From Druceiella hillmani (taxonomy: Eukaryota; Arthropoda; Insecta; Lepidoptera; Hepialidae): DNA of 64,000 bases. Shown here in pieces: positions 53,501 to 59,000 of the stretch; the stretch's first letter is position 1; each line of letters opens with the position of its first letter. Under the pieces are notes generated by a model. That model ran no database searches. It was not told the origin of the DNA and was given only the letters and a program-made list of their open reading frames with translations. The stretch lies in assembly GCA_039881145.1 (NCBI GenBank), contig JAYKKI010000090.1, positions 6,421,501 to 6,485,500 of the forward strand, given 5' to 3'. Made by a program: the position numbers and the translations under genes.

Positions 53501-55189
53501 GGTACCAATTGTTATCTATATCACAGAAGATACTATATTATGAAATGTAAACAATATGTTATAGTACACTAAAGTTAATACAATGAAGTTAAATGCAGTT
53601 AAAATTTGTATACAAAAAGCACACATGTTTCCAATCTCTAGTAATAAGTTAAGAAACATAGGGCTTGGTGAATTGTCATGTATTTTACTAAAATTATTGT
53701 TTGCAATATCACATTTTAAATTCATTGTACAATATAACCGGTTACTGTTTTCACTGTAGGCATGATAAGTGAAACAAAATATTTAATAAAATCAAAATTG
53801 TTTGAAAGAAATTTAGAAATTGTGGAATTCTGAGATTGAGTTTTTAATGAAAATATTTTATTTCAAAAATATCATTATTTATGGTTACTTCTATGTTTCG
53901 CTTTTTAAAAGAAAAATTCAAGTGCGTGTTAGATAATGCACAAAGTAGAGATTCCTTGTTGCTTATATCATTTGAAATAATTTTAATCGAAAGCCATAAT
54001 CAAATGCTACAACTTATTGCAAATTTTTCACTCATAGTCAAGAATTAAAGGCAATGGAGGAGGGTATTGTGTTTATCCGCGTTCCACTACCATGTTTACC
54101 CCCAAATGAAGCTTAGATATGAGAAACGGCAAATGAAATCTTGCCTCCATTCAAAAATACCTCTTTAATGATACAACTCTCAATGGACTATGCAGAAAAA
54201 ATATTTTTCTGTCCTGGTTTCCAAGTATGCAGAGGTAAATTAATGTTTCTTTCCATATTTGCTACATATTAATTGAGGTGTGGATTTGATGCACTTATTT
54301 GCAAAATTTCATACATATAAGTTGAAAACTGCAGAAGCTGGGAAGTTATAAAAGACAGACAGACGAACAGAAGTTACAAAAACATAAGTTTTTTTTTTAC
54401 TATGGGAATTTAAAAATTAGATGGAATAAAACTATAATAATAAAATCGAAAAGATTGCTGTCTACTTTTAAATTTAAGAGTATATTGTTAGTACAAGATG
54501 ATGCTTCAATGTTTTGAAACTAGACTTCTTTAAAGAAGTTAATATTGATTCAATGATTATGTATGGAAAAGTATCAATGGAGAATGTGTCTGGAAAGATG
54601 TGGAATAGAAGACAGTGTATTTTCAAAAATTGAGAAATTGGTGTGAACCAAAAATGTTAAGACAAAGTGACTAACTGTGAGTATAAAAAATAGGACTCAA
54701 TTTAATAAAATATAGCCAAAAACGTTAATAACAGACATATTAGCAAATAAATTGGTCTTTGTTAAAATTATGCTCCACGATCAATTTTCACAATTATCCC
54801 CACTTAGATTTGAACAGTGCACTTATACATAAGTTTATAAACGGTCGAAAACATTTCATTTAAATTTTAAATTACATAAAAATTAAGAAGAAAAAAGCTA
54901 CACGTGAGAATACATATTCAATAAATTATTTACGATATTCATAATTATTGTGGTGAGAGTGATAGAAAAAATAAAACCCTTTATAATATAAATCGGTAAA
55001 AAATATGAGTTTCATTCCATTAATTTGAAAATTTAAAAATCAACCACAAATTTTTCAAAGCAATAATAAAAAGTATGTAGGTACATAAATATATATGACA
55101 ACGAAAAGCCGCTAATTATATGAAATCATAATTCTTACCTCGTCCTGCTCTTTGTTCCCCGATTTAGTATACGGTATGGTATCAGACAT
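5821..55189 (-). CDS. GGPS1: Geranylgeranyl pyrophosphate synthase (GGPPS), 8 coding exons
   Basis: This is a cytosolic trans-prenyltransferase that makes C20 geranylgeranyl diphosphate for protein prenylation and other isoprenoid branches. The spliced CDS (55139-55189, 35609-35763, 28981-29125, 26936-27056, 24924-25063, 24071-24173, 22761-22888, 5821-5907) gives 309 residues, close to the roughly 300 of animal GGPPS. All junctions are GT-AG and in phase. Visible motifs are YIQQVPGK near residue 25, the first Asp-rich motif DDIQD at 71-75, [22 protein letters not shown], the second Asp-rich motif DDYSN at 195-199, and [17 protein letters not shown] at 206-223. The second motif ends in Asn, as in animal GGPPS. 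The C-terminus [18 protein letters not shown] resembles the insect form. No catalytic residue is missing. The gene is unusually stretched by repeat-filled introns. The start is the only ATG I found that splices in phase to exon 2. Confidence 0.95.
6685..6740. repeat. 56-bp near-perfect palindrome
   Basis: Arms of 28 bp with no spacer and only two mismatches, centred on CTATGAT|ATCATAG. Confidence 0.85.
7030..7520. repeat. Three diverged tandem units of about 175-180 bp
   Basis: Landmarks repeat in order: TTTTTCCGATTTTCCACC / TTTTTCCACTTTCTGACTAT / CTTTTTTCAGTTTTTGATAA, then CATTAATAGAAAA-like and AATAAGCT / TAATGAGTT / TAATGAGCT. Spacings are about 179 and 173 bp. The array abuts the mariner relic. 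Confidence 0.5.
7583..8759 (+). mobile_element. Degenerate mariner transposon with both TIRs
   Basis: Terminal inverted repeats begin TTAGGTTGGCAACTAATAAA on the left and the matching TTAGGTTGGCAACAAATAAA on the right. The element is 1177 bp and flanked by TA duplications (7581-7582, 8760-8761). Inside, broken frames carry mariner transposase landmarks: [53 protein letters not shown], and [20 protein letters not shown]. These include the second and third catalytic Asp positions. Several stops and frameshifts make it inactive. Confidence 0.93.
10519..11764 (+). mobile_element. Internally deleted, disrupted Helitron
   Basis: The left end resembles Helitron 5' ends (A|TCTTAATATATAAAAATTC). The interior holds C-terminal Rep/helicase pieces: [20 protein letters not shown] with [14 protein letters not shown], then [79 protein letters not shown], and [21 protein letters not shown] perfect 7-bp-stem hairpin (11743-11764, GAGCCAC...GTGGCTC) suits the 3' end, but no clean CTRR follows. 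The helicase is interrupted by about 300 bp of foreign DNA (10846-11140). Confidence 0.8.
10846..11140. mobile_element. Insertion inside the Helitron helicase
   Basis: This roughly 295-bp segment splits the helicase reading between ADVHDEYI and GETVTYKS. It is more GC-rich at its left side and contains two similar blocks, CCACTAGGCGATCGTAACGC and CCACTTGGCGACCGCGG. It ends in an AT-rich part with TTAAATACGGTGACGGAGTG. A solo LTR is possible, but its ends and target duplication are not resolved. Confidence 0.45.
11774..11799. repeat. (TA)n microsatellite
   Basis: An uninterrupted TA run of about 24 bp just after the Helitron 3' hairpin. Confidence 0.9.
12131..12500 (-). pseudogene. Unidentified degenerate coding-like stretch
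   Basis: In one frame the minus strand reads [20 protein letters not shown] then [26 protein letters not shown]. After a one-base shift it continues [25 protein letters not shown] and stops. The block is GC-richer than the flanks. It looks like a decayed gene or transposon ORF, but I do not recognise it. Confidence 0.35.
13675..14480. repeat. Tandem array, about 160-170 bp units (five copies)
   Basis: The landmark AACAAATTTCAACTTCATAA recurs at about 13685, 13852, 14021, 14180 and 14383. The middle two units are almost identical (159 bp apart), while the last interval is enlarged by an insertion. Units also share TTTTGCATAAGAGCTCTAGT. It is satellite-like, AT-rich and without coding content. 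Confidence 0.9.
14969..15375. repeat. Minisatellite of 43-bp palindromic units
   Basis: There are about nine copies of a 43-bp unit containing CCTAGGCAATAA and CCAACTATGAG ATAA CTCATAGTTGG, where the two 11-mers are exact reverse complements. One unit has lost about 13 bp and the right-hand units are more diverged. Many units therefore carry a potential hairpin. Confidence 0.93.
16773..17864 (+). mobile_element. Degenerate IS630-Tc1-mariner element (DUF4817-type transposase)
   Basis: The ends match as inverted repeats (TACAGATGGTCCAAAAGGTC on the left; TACAGCGTGGTTCAAAAGTC read from the right), with TA at each end. The interior encodes, in broken frames, an N-terminal helix-turn-helix of the DUF4817 kind ([33 protein letters not shown]). 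Further on come FNRI-like DNA-binding remains, [18 protein letters not shown], and a catalytic core [20 protein letters not shown] with [20 protein letters not shown]. Multiple stops and frameshifts are present. Confidence 0.88.
17865..20100. other. GGPPS intron 7 interior, nothing firm
   Basis: Only weak hints of old repeats are visible (TTTTGTCTGTTTGTCTCTGC at about 17998). No coding support. Confidence 0.5.
20228..20908 (+). mobile_element. Tigger/pogo-like transposase relic
   Basis: An intact first segment (20228-20407) encodes [20 protein letters not shown] then [34 protein letters not shown], the CENP-B/psq-type N-terminal domain of Tigger elements. Downstream broken frames carry [20 protein letters not shown] and [20 protein letters not shown], where NVDE is the first catalytic Asp region. 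The catalytic C-terminal half is missing. Confidence 0.85.
21098..21210. repeat. Small palindromic element (MITE-like)
   Basis: Two arms of about 47 bp, 21100-21148 and 21158-21206, form an imperfect inverted repeat around a short loop. The outer ends read CAGTTATAAGGGATTTTGA and CTGTTATATGCGATTTTGA. CAG-initial ends suit the Tc1/mariner/pogo group and it sits 190 bp from the Tigger relic, but a link is not shown. Confidence 0.7.
22761..22888 (-). CDS. GGPS1: GGPPS exon 7
   Basis: The acceptor is GAATGCAG and the donor AAAGAA|GTAAGT. It encodes [20 protein letters not shown] and [23 protein letters not shown]. The longer open frame around it (22446-22955) is only intron read-through, because the splice sites and homology define the exon. 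Confidence 0.95.
23063..23580. mobile_element. MITE-like element with TIRs of about 35 bp
   Basis: The left end is CCATATTTATTAGCACCGAA, followed by TTGGCTTAAGCCGG. Read in reverse, the right end is CCATACTTATTGGCACTGAA, followed by TTGATTTAAGCCAG. The 518-bp interior has no transposase. It lies in GGPPS intron 6, and the family is unknown. Confidence 0.75.
24071..24173 (-). CDS. GGPS1: GGPPS exon 6
   Basis: It encodes [20 protein letters not shown], then [14 protein letters not shown]. Two donors are possible: CAG|GTGTTAC at 24078 and TTAC|GTATCC at 24071. Only the second keeps frame with exon 7, by completing a His codon to give QVLHILRQRT. The downstream donor is therefore chosen. Confidence 0.92.
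24924..25063 (-). CDS. GGPS1: GGPPS exon 5 (second Asp-rich motif)
   Basis: The acceptor is a weak TTTTTTAG and the donor CAAGAG|GTATGT. It encodes [17 protein letters not shown] and [14 protein letters not shown], carrying the second metal-binding motif DDYSN. Confidence 0.96.
25440..25795 (+). mobile_element. Non-autonomous DNA element, copy A
   Basis: The left terminus TATACGCAGTGTTCGGGAAT, then AAGTGTCAGACAAATAAAG, is the inverted counterpart of the right terminus of copy B near 51195. The interior shares GGTAAACACCGCACTCCGGG and TTTGCACTCAATTAGAAAAA with copy B. The right TIR is damaged (TTTCTTTGTGCGACATCTAT). Confidence 0.7.
26936..27056 (-). CDS. GGPS1: GGPPS exon 4
   Basis: The acceptor is CTCCATTCCAG and the donor AAA A|GTAAGA (phase 1). 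It encodes [20 protein letters not shown] followed by [20 protein letters not shown], which aligns closely with the central helix region of animal GGPPS. Confidence 0.96.
27088..27679 (+). mobile_element. Internally deleted piggyBac element, copy 1
   Basis: It is flanked by TTAA on both sides (27084-27087, 27680-27683), with ends CCGTTAGAGTGCCG and, read from the right, CCGTTTTAGTGCTATGG. It keeps a 5' fragment of transposase [18 protein letters not shown] followed by [15 protein letters not shown] and [14 protein letters not shown], an acidic N-terminus typical of piggyBac transposases. It then jumps to the 3' end. It is a sibling of the copy at 34679. Confidence 0.87.
27902..27963. repeat. 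Inverted repeat with 27-bp arms
   Basis: GATTTTACAACAT and ATGTTGTAAAATC are exact reverse complements, extended on both sides by near-matching AAATTTCGA / TTGAAAGAAATTT, with a 6-7 nt loop. It lies in GGPPS intron 3. Confidence 0.75.
28430..28660 (+). repeat. Dispersed repeat, copy related to 54100-54410
   Basis: TTTGCTACATATTACTTGAG, ATGCAAAATTTCATGTG and AAAACTGTAGAAACTG occur here. Equivalents in the same order are at 54255-54345 (TTTGCTACATATTAATTGAG, TTGCAAAATTTCATAC, GAAAACTGCAGAAGCTG). Confidence 0.55.
28981..29125 (-). CDS. GGPS1: GGPPS exon 3 (first Asp-rich motif)
   Basis: The acceptor is TTCTTTACAG and the donor CCTGAG|GTACAC. One base completes the split Leu codon, then [19 protein letters not shown] follows. 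DDIQD is the Mg-diphosphate binding motif. The exon continues through [15 protein letters not shown] to [11 protein letters not shown]. Confidence 0.97.
29600..29735 (-). pseudogene. Unidentified coding-like stretch in GGPPS intron 2
   Basis: The minus strand reads [20 protein letters not shown] then [12 protein letters not shown] after an ATAG that could be an acceptor. No donor or homology is clear. It may be a transposon remnant. Confidence 0.25.
30251..30350 (-). CDS. Unidentified exon-like segment F, possibly terminal
   Basis: It encodes [20 protein letters not shown] then [12 protein letters not shown]. It can either splice at ATTCA|GTGAGT or read on two codons (Gln, TGA) and stop at 30247. 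Its composition looks coding. The acceptor (ATATAAG|AT) is poor, and an alternative AG lies 12 bases inside. Confidence 0.42.
30251..34125 (-). CDS. Unidentified spliced coding segment nested in GGPPS intron 2
   Basis: Five minus-strand open segments have splice-like edges and join without a frame break: 34012-34125, 33487-33558, 32154-32214, 31199-31235 and 30251-30350. Read together they give [20 protein letters not shown], then [75 protein letters not shown] and [20 protein letters not shown], ending [13 protein letters not shown] and TGA at 30247-30249. I do not recognise the protein. The first and last segments are clearly richer in G+C than the flanking DNA; the 37-nt one at 31199 is the weakest. 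There is no convincing start codon, so the 5' end is missing or lies elsewhere. It could be a nested gene, the tail of an interleaved gene, or a chance chain. Confidence 0.4.
31199..31235 (-). CDS. Unidentified exon-like segment E
   Basis: The acceptor CTTATCTTTGTAG is good; the donor TTGA|GTATCT is moderate. It encodes only [12 protein letters not shown] plus one base. It was accepted because it supplies exactly the phase change needed between segments D and F. Confidence 0.3.
31714..31748. repeat. Perfect 15-bp stem hairpin
   Basis: GACTACTTTCAACTC, loop CCATT, GAGTTGAAAGTAGTC. It lies within a GC-richer block that begins near 31557 with A|TCTATATATATTAATAAAA, a Helitron-like 5' end, so it may belong to a short Helitron derivative. 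Confidence 0.8.
31875..31962. repeat. 42-bp tandem duplication and (TA)n tract
   Basis: ACATTACAGTTTTAAGAATG with the following TATTTTAATAAARTGATTTA is present twice with one substitution. A (TA)n run follows to about 31987. Confidence 0.85.
32154..32214 (-). CDS. Unidentified exon-like segment D
   Basis: The acceptor is GTAATTATAG|A and the donor AACTAT|GTAAGT, a strong donor. It encodes [20 protein letters not shown], with a 1-base start that fits segments C and C2. Confidence 0.4.
33487..33558 (-). CDS. Unidentified exon-like segment C2
   Basis: The acceptor is CTATGATAG|T and the donor ATCTC|GTGTTC. It encodes [23 protein letters not shown] in phase with the segments on both sides. The acceptor has a poor pyrimidine tract, and GT...GTGTTC is a weak donor. 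Confidence 0.35.
34012..34125 (-). CDS. Unidentified exon-like segment C
   Basis: The acceptor is TTTATAG|A and the donor GATCA|GTAAAT. It holds 37 codons, [20 protein letters not shown] through [13 protein letters not shown], with a 1-base start and a 2-base end. It is distinctly richer in G+C than its surroundings. It is not part of GGPPS, since exons 2 and 3 join perfectly without it. Confidence 0.5.
34679..35251 (+). mobile_element. Internally deleted piggyBac element, copy 2
   Basis: This is the same family as the copy at 27088, with TTAA at 34675-34678 and 35252-35255. The left end is CCGTTTGAGTGCCGACGAGC; the right end has lost part of the TIR. A perfect 15-bp subterminal inverted repeat (34694-34708 and 34739-34753, CGAGCGCCATCGCGC) is preserved here but mutated in copy 1. 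The MSEYENN start and the ...[14 protein letters not shown] remnant are recognisable. Confidence 0.85.
35609..35763 (-). CDS. GGPS1: GGPPS exon 2
   Basis: The acceptor is TTTTATCTCAG and the donor CTATT|GTAAGT (phase 2). It encodes the N-terminal helices, including [19 protein letters not shown], and ends in MLHNSSL just before the catalytic DDIQD. The substrate-binding Lys and Arg of the PGKxxR region are present. Confidence 0.95.
36100..37910. other. GGPPS intron 1, featureless stretch
   Basis: No gene, array or element boundary could be identified. Confidence 0.55.
37911..38996 (+). mobile_element. Probable non-LTR retrotransposon 5' region with ORF1 start
   Basis: A run of 12 G (37911-37922) opens a roughly 640-bp block far richer in G+C than the window. 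This leads to an ORF at 38564-38905 ([16 protein letters not shown]..., [40 protein letters not shown]). Its Ser/Pro/Lys-rich composition and RWHEV-KKxRSP block resemble ORF1 (gag-like) N-termini of insect LINEs. A frameshift near 38820 continues as [18 protein letters not shown]. It stops where the piggyBac relic begins. No reverse transcriptase is present. Confidence 0.5.
38997..39994 (+). pseudogene. piggyBac transposase relic
   Basis: The first frame (to about 39297) reads [36 protein letters not shown], then [11 protein letters not shown] and a stop. Most of the catalytic core between those blocks is deleted. Further frames give [38 protein letters not shown] with [24 protein letters not shown], and a C-terminal Cys-rich domain [29 protein letters not shown] ending at 39994. 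It is non-functional. No TIRs were found, so its relation to the two short copies is open. Confidence 0.87.
40810..41222 (-). mobile_element. Helitron-like non-autonomous element
   Basis: Read on the minus strand, it starts near TATATATTAATACGCTAAGG and ends GCGAAGACTTCGCACGGGTC ACG CTAG, the composition and CTAG end seen in short insect Helitron derivatives. No coding content. Confidence 0.4.
41341..41475 (+). pseudogene. Possible Tc1-like transposase C-terminal remnant
   Basis: [20 protein letters not shown] and [16 protein letters not shown] resemble the LEQxIRxxIxxIP segment near the C-terminus of Tc-type transposases. It is too short to be sure. Confidence 0.25.
43301..43753 (+). mobile_element. 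Helitron-like non-autonomous element
   Basis: It opens TACTAATATATAAAGTGGAA and ends ATGTGGGTGACCTCTTAGGA then TGCAG CTAG|T. It is GC-richer inside than outside and has no ORF. The assignment rests on the end motifs only. Confidence 0.4.
44400..44745 (+). repeat. Interspersed repeat with AAAAAGGGTCTTGACAGACCG motif
   Basis: ACTGAGAAAAAGGGTCTTGA, CAGACCGACAGATGGCCAAC, then TCCTGTAAGGGTCC and CCTTTTGAGGTAC form a conserved insect repeat tail. Related GGTTCC-type fragments occur at about 16127-16215, 28020-28090 and 48785-48830. No protein remains. Confidence 0.45.
44846..50353. other. GGPPS intron 1, mostly featureless
   Basis: Apart from the CTAG-ended fragment at 47674, a GGTTCC-type repeat trace near 48790 and a roughly 65-bp imperfect duplication near 48600-48700, nothing is recognisable. 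Confidence 0.5.
47674..47800 (-). mobile_element. 3' end of a Helitron-like element
   Basis: On the minus strand the sequence runs CCGAATTTCACATGGTGGAA, ACTGTGGTGTGCAG CTAG|T, a common 3' end of short insect elements. The 5' boundary is not seen. Confidence 0.35.
50354..50520. repeat. (TA)n / (GTATAT)n microsatellite
   Basis: About 167 bp of almost pure alternating purine-pyrimidine, with GTATAT interruptions. The Tyr/Ile-only open frames on both strands are artefacts. Confidence 0.97.
51015..51196 (+). mobile_element. Non-autonomous DNA element, copy B (3' part)
   Basis: It shares GGTAAACACCACACTCTGGG, GTTATGTGTAATTTTTCTTT and GCACTCAATTAGAAAAA with copy A. It ends ACTTTCTTTGTCCGACATCT, then GCTCCCGGACACCGCGTATA, the reverse complement of copy A's left end. 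The left end of this copy was not found. Confidence 0.65.
51230..51460 (+). repeat. Interspersed TE 3'-end fragment
   Basis: The order AGTGAAAGAATTTTTGGAAT, TCGTCTAGTAGTTTTCGAAT, AAACAAACAACAAAA and TTTTTATTATATTAGTACAG matches a widespread insect repeat ending. I cannot assign its class. Confidence 0.45.
54100..54410 (+). repeat. Dispersed repeat, copy related to 28430-28660
   Basis: It has the same ordered blocks as the copy in GGPPS intron 3 and ends with GACAGACAGACGAACAGAAG and a T-run, like the tail of a LINE-type insect repeat. Confidence 0.55.
55139..55189 (-). CDS. GGPS1: GGPPS exon 1 (start codon)
   Basis: The exon encodes 17 residues, [17 protein letters not shown], with the ATG in an AAAATG context. 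The donor is GAG|GTAAGAAT, phase 0. It reads straight into KLLLPFAYI of exon 2. This N-terminal piece is poorly conserved across the family, so the choice rests on phase, donor quality and its position facing the SRP19 start. Confidence 0.85.
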
Positions 55190-56036
55190 TTTCGAACGTT
55201 ACCACAATCTGCAGTTTTTACTTCAAATAATCAATATTTGAAATGCGCCAAATTTTAGCGACGAGCGAATGCGGTATTATTCCAGCTTATTTAGATAGAA
55301 TATAAAATTAGAAGTGTGTGGGCAGAAAGCTATTGAATGGTTAGATCCAATTTACTGACACGTATTACCAAAAATTATTTAGACAAGTTTAATTCATGTT
55401 CTTCGAACAGATAAACAAAACTGACTGGTAGTGCAACTAGACGGTGAGCTTTATCTAAGCAGCGAGTGAGTGTTGACAGCACATTTCAGCACTAGTGGTA
55501 AATGTCAACTTTGAAGTTGAAGACTGACGCATAGAGCATTATATATTTCTTAAAATGGCTTACGTTTTTCCAATATAAGATTTTGAGTTGACAAAAATTT
55601 TGAAGAAAATAAAAATAATCGACTTTTGTATTTCAATATGACATCCAAAAATATAAAATTAAACTCCCAGAGCAGTTTTTATAATTAACTTTTAAAAGCG
55701 TAGAAATAAAAAAATGTAGATTTTTAAAAATATAAATATATTCGATGGGAAAAATATAAAAGAGGCAATTAAAAACTTCTTTCATTATTTAATTTTTTTC
55801 ACTATTTCTTTTTTGTATATTTATCATTATTATTGTTATTAATATACACATATTTTTATTATTGTATTCTCTGCTAACTACATTTTTTAACTTACATGAT
55901 CCATAGATTCCACATAGTTCATGCGTCAAATTGCAACATTTTATAAAAAGAAATATTCACTCTGTCCATATTTTGCCATATGTTATTTTTCATGTTTTTG
56001 GTTTATTAAGATTTATAAATTGAATAAAAAGTAATC
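55190..56036. promoter_or_regulatory. Divergent promoter interval between GGPPS and SRP19
   Basis: This roughly 850-bp interval separates two head-to-head start codons and must contain both 5' UTRs and core promoters unless there are untranslated first exons elsewhere. The half next to GGPPS is more GC-rich than the surroundings. It contains TTTGGCGC on the minus strand (55245-55252), which matches the E2F consensus TTTSGCGC. A single match is weak evidence. No TATA box could be assigned with confidence. Confidence 0.45.
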
Positions 56037-56092
56037 ATGGCTTCAGTAATGACACCTTGGAATCCTAATAAACTACATAGTGAAAAGGAAAG
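56037..56092 (+). CDS. SRP19: SRP19 exon 1
   Basis: It encodes MASVMTPWNPNKLHSEKE plus two bases of the Arg codon, ending AG|GTAATA. The context ATCATGG is a good initiation site, and the joined reading gives ...EKERWICIYPAYIN. Confidence 0.9.
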
Positions 56093-59000
56093 GTAATATT
56101 AAAAAGTGACACGTTTAAGATAAAATAATAATATAAGATACTTTGTATCATCATTATACTAAATAAATTATATTTATTGTACGTTATTCTACCTTTGTCG
56201 CTGCACACATTGCATATGATCTTGATTAACACCAGTTTCAGCTTAATCACTCATGACAAAATACAAAATTATTTTAAAATAAATAAATGTTCACTACCAC
56301 TTACTTACCTCAATAAATTATCCAGTGGACTATAACGAACAAACTCGTCACCAAATCGGATACCTGTGATTAATAATTAATTACAAATTTAAAATAAACT
56401 GTTCGTCAAATTCTTTCCTAACCGAAAGAGGTAATTAAATACGAAAATGTCGCGTATTTGAATCACAATCCTTCTGTAAAAATGAAGTATTAAATATTGT
56501 GTGTAAATAACGTTATTTTGTATTTTTCAATATGAGATAATGCAACGTTATGTGACAAATAACTTAATTGTATAAAAAGTTATCACTATAAATGATAAAT
56601 TGTTGATATGTATTTACAGATGGATCTGTATCTATCCTGCATATATAAACAGCAAAAAGACTTTAGCTGAAGGAAGAAGATTACCTAAATCTAATTGTGT
56701 TGAGAATCCCACGCATCAGGAAATCAAAGACGTTATCGCTGCTGCTGGCTTAACAGTGGGGGTTGAAAACAAATTATATCCAAGGGAGAGGAGCAAGGTA
56801 ACCATCGTTACATATCTGAAAAACAAATTGAGGATTTCTTACCTCAATTTACTTTGAAGATCATTGCTTCAAGCTAGTTTATACCTGTACATACTACATA
56901 TCTGCCTACTTATATTGTAGTTAAATGCCTTTGTATATATACGTACTTAACTGGCCATTAATATCTTAGCTACCTCACACCTTTATATGTACATGCATAT
57001 ACTTATCTATCTATTTACTTTGTTACTTGCATGCTTACGTTCAAGCCAAGTCAAACGAGTCAAAACCGAACGAGTTTACTTCTCATTACCGAAAAGTTTC
57101 GGCTTCATCATTGTACCCTGATTATTCTAAAGACTAAATTTGTGTCACTTTTACTCGTGCCTTATTACACTATCACTTGACCTTTATCATCTAAATTCAA
57201 TCATCGCACTGGTACTGTTCAGTGTTGAGGAATTCTATGGTATAATTTCAATTTCCATGGTCAAATTTTATCTGATCTAATGTCATTGTCATAATGCTTT
57301 CATTTATTGCTAATTTATGGATACTTTCAGAAAATGTTGAGTAATTTTTGAAATGATTTTGTTTAGAAAATTATTTCTTTTTATTAAAAAAAGGGGTAGG
57401 CTTTCTTATCTACACGGTCATGGATGTTTTTGGTATAATAATCTCTGCCTGCAACTGAACACCTCGTTTCTAACAAGGGAACTTTCTGTTGCAATAACCT
57501 TTTACTTTTGTTTTGCGTGCTGTGCACTTTCCCTTCTGTTGCAACTTTTGTTCCCTTTTCTTTTTATTGTGTATTTATTATATACAATCATTGTACTTCG
57601 AAGACCACCTATCACAAGATTGAATGCAATGAAGGCGCAACGGTGTTATCGGATTGACTTACTGGTGTGCTACTGCTAAGCTCATTGTTGTATAACTTTT
57701 CATCAGGATAGAGTTATATTCTTTAACTTTTCATCTCATCGTTTATCTCTCCAAGTTCTCTTTATTGCATTTGTGTTCACTGTAATGTCACATATACTCG
57801 TTAGCCTGTTTATTTATAAGTATAACTAAATCTGAAAAATATTAAATCTCTCAATATGTTCACTCGTTATTTTCCAAAGGTTTATTTTTTCAAATTTGAG
57901 CATCAAAAGTGCAGATTCATACAGGGAGAGGTTATAAATCAAAATTCTTGAGGTCTTGAGCTATCTAATGATATTAGAATATTGGATATATCATTTGCAG
58001 TTTGCCTTAAACAGTCTGTTATAAACAGGTTGACTTTCATGACGTTAACTTTCCATGCAGATATAAGACATTGTCATGCTCAACCACTAAATTTTATACA
58101 AAGAATGTAAGTTAATCCTTTTATAGGATTATTGGAGTATATGACGCCTTTGACATTCCCTTCTTGATATTCAAAGTAGTGATTGAATTTACTTCAACCA
58201 ATTGAAATAATATTAGGAATGTCGAAGACAAACAATTTGTTATTTATGTATTCATGAGAGAATCACTACATTCCTTATTCTCTCATAAATTATAAAAATT
58301 TATTAATTTTTGATAAATGTCTTTAATTTCTTGATTATATTTTTCATATTCAGAAAGCGTTTGTGTAATCAAAATTTTTGTAGTTAATGGTTATACATAC
58401 TTTTATATTTTATTAGGGAAAATAATCATGTAAATTTGAAGATGTCCAATATTTATTTTTATCTAAGATTATATTGCTAAATTGTTTCTTTCTCTTTATT
58501 TAACTGTTGACACGAATGGTTCATAGTTCCATGACCCCTTTAAAATATTAATTTATTTTTTGTTTAAGTCTAATCAATCAAAAGATTATACAGCTATAAA
58601 GGATCGAGGATGGTCATCTTATAAGAGGCCTTGGGTCCAAGATCACAAATGGAACTTCAGGGTTACAAATCAAACTTGTAGGTTTCATTTCTGATTATAA
58701 CATAGATGTTATTTCAATGTTTAAAATGGTTGTAGTGATACTTAAAAAAATTTTATTGAGTGAATTTTTTCAAATATTTACAAAAAAGATGCTAATTCAA
58801 CGTTTCATCTTTCCAGTGCTTTACCATTGTACTTGTTATTTTTATACTGTCAGAGATGACTGAGCAACATTTTTCATGATTCATACATAATACATATTTG
58901 CCTTTTATCTCATTCACAGTCATTGAATCTATTAACCTTCACAAAATCATTCGTCATGCGAAGTAGAAATTACATGAGACAACATAATGAAAATACTAAA

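Noticed and set aside
57353..57679. 108-codon Cys/Leu-rich plus-strand frame
   Set aside because: It lies in SRP19 intron 2, with no recognisable domain and no splice support.
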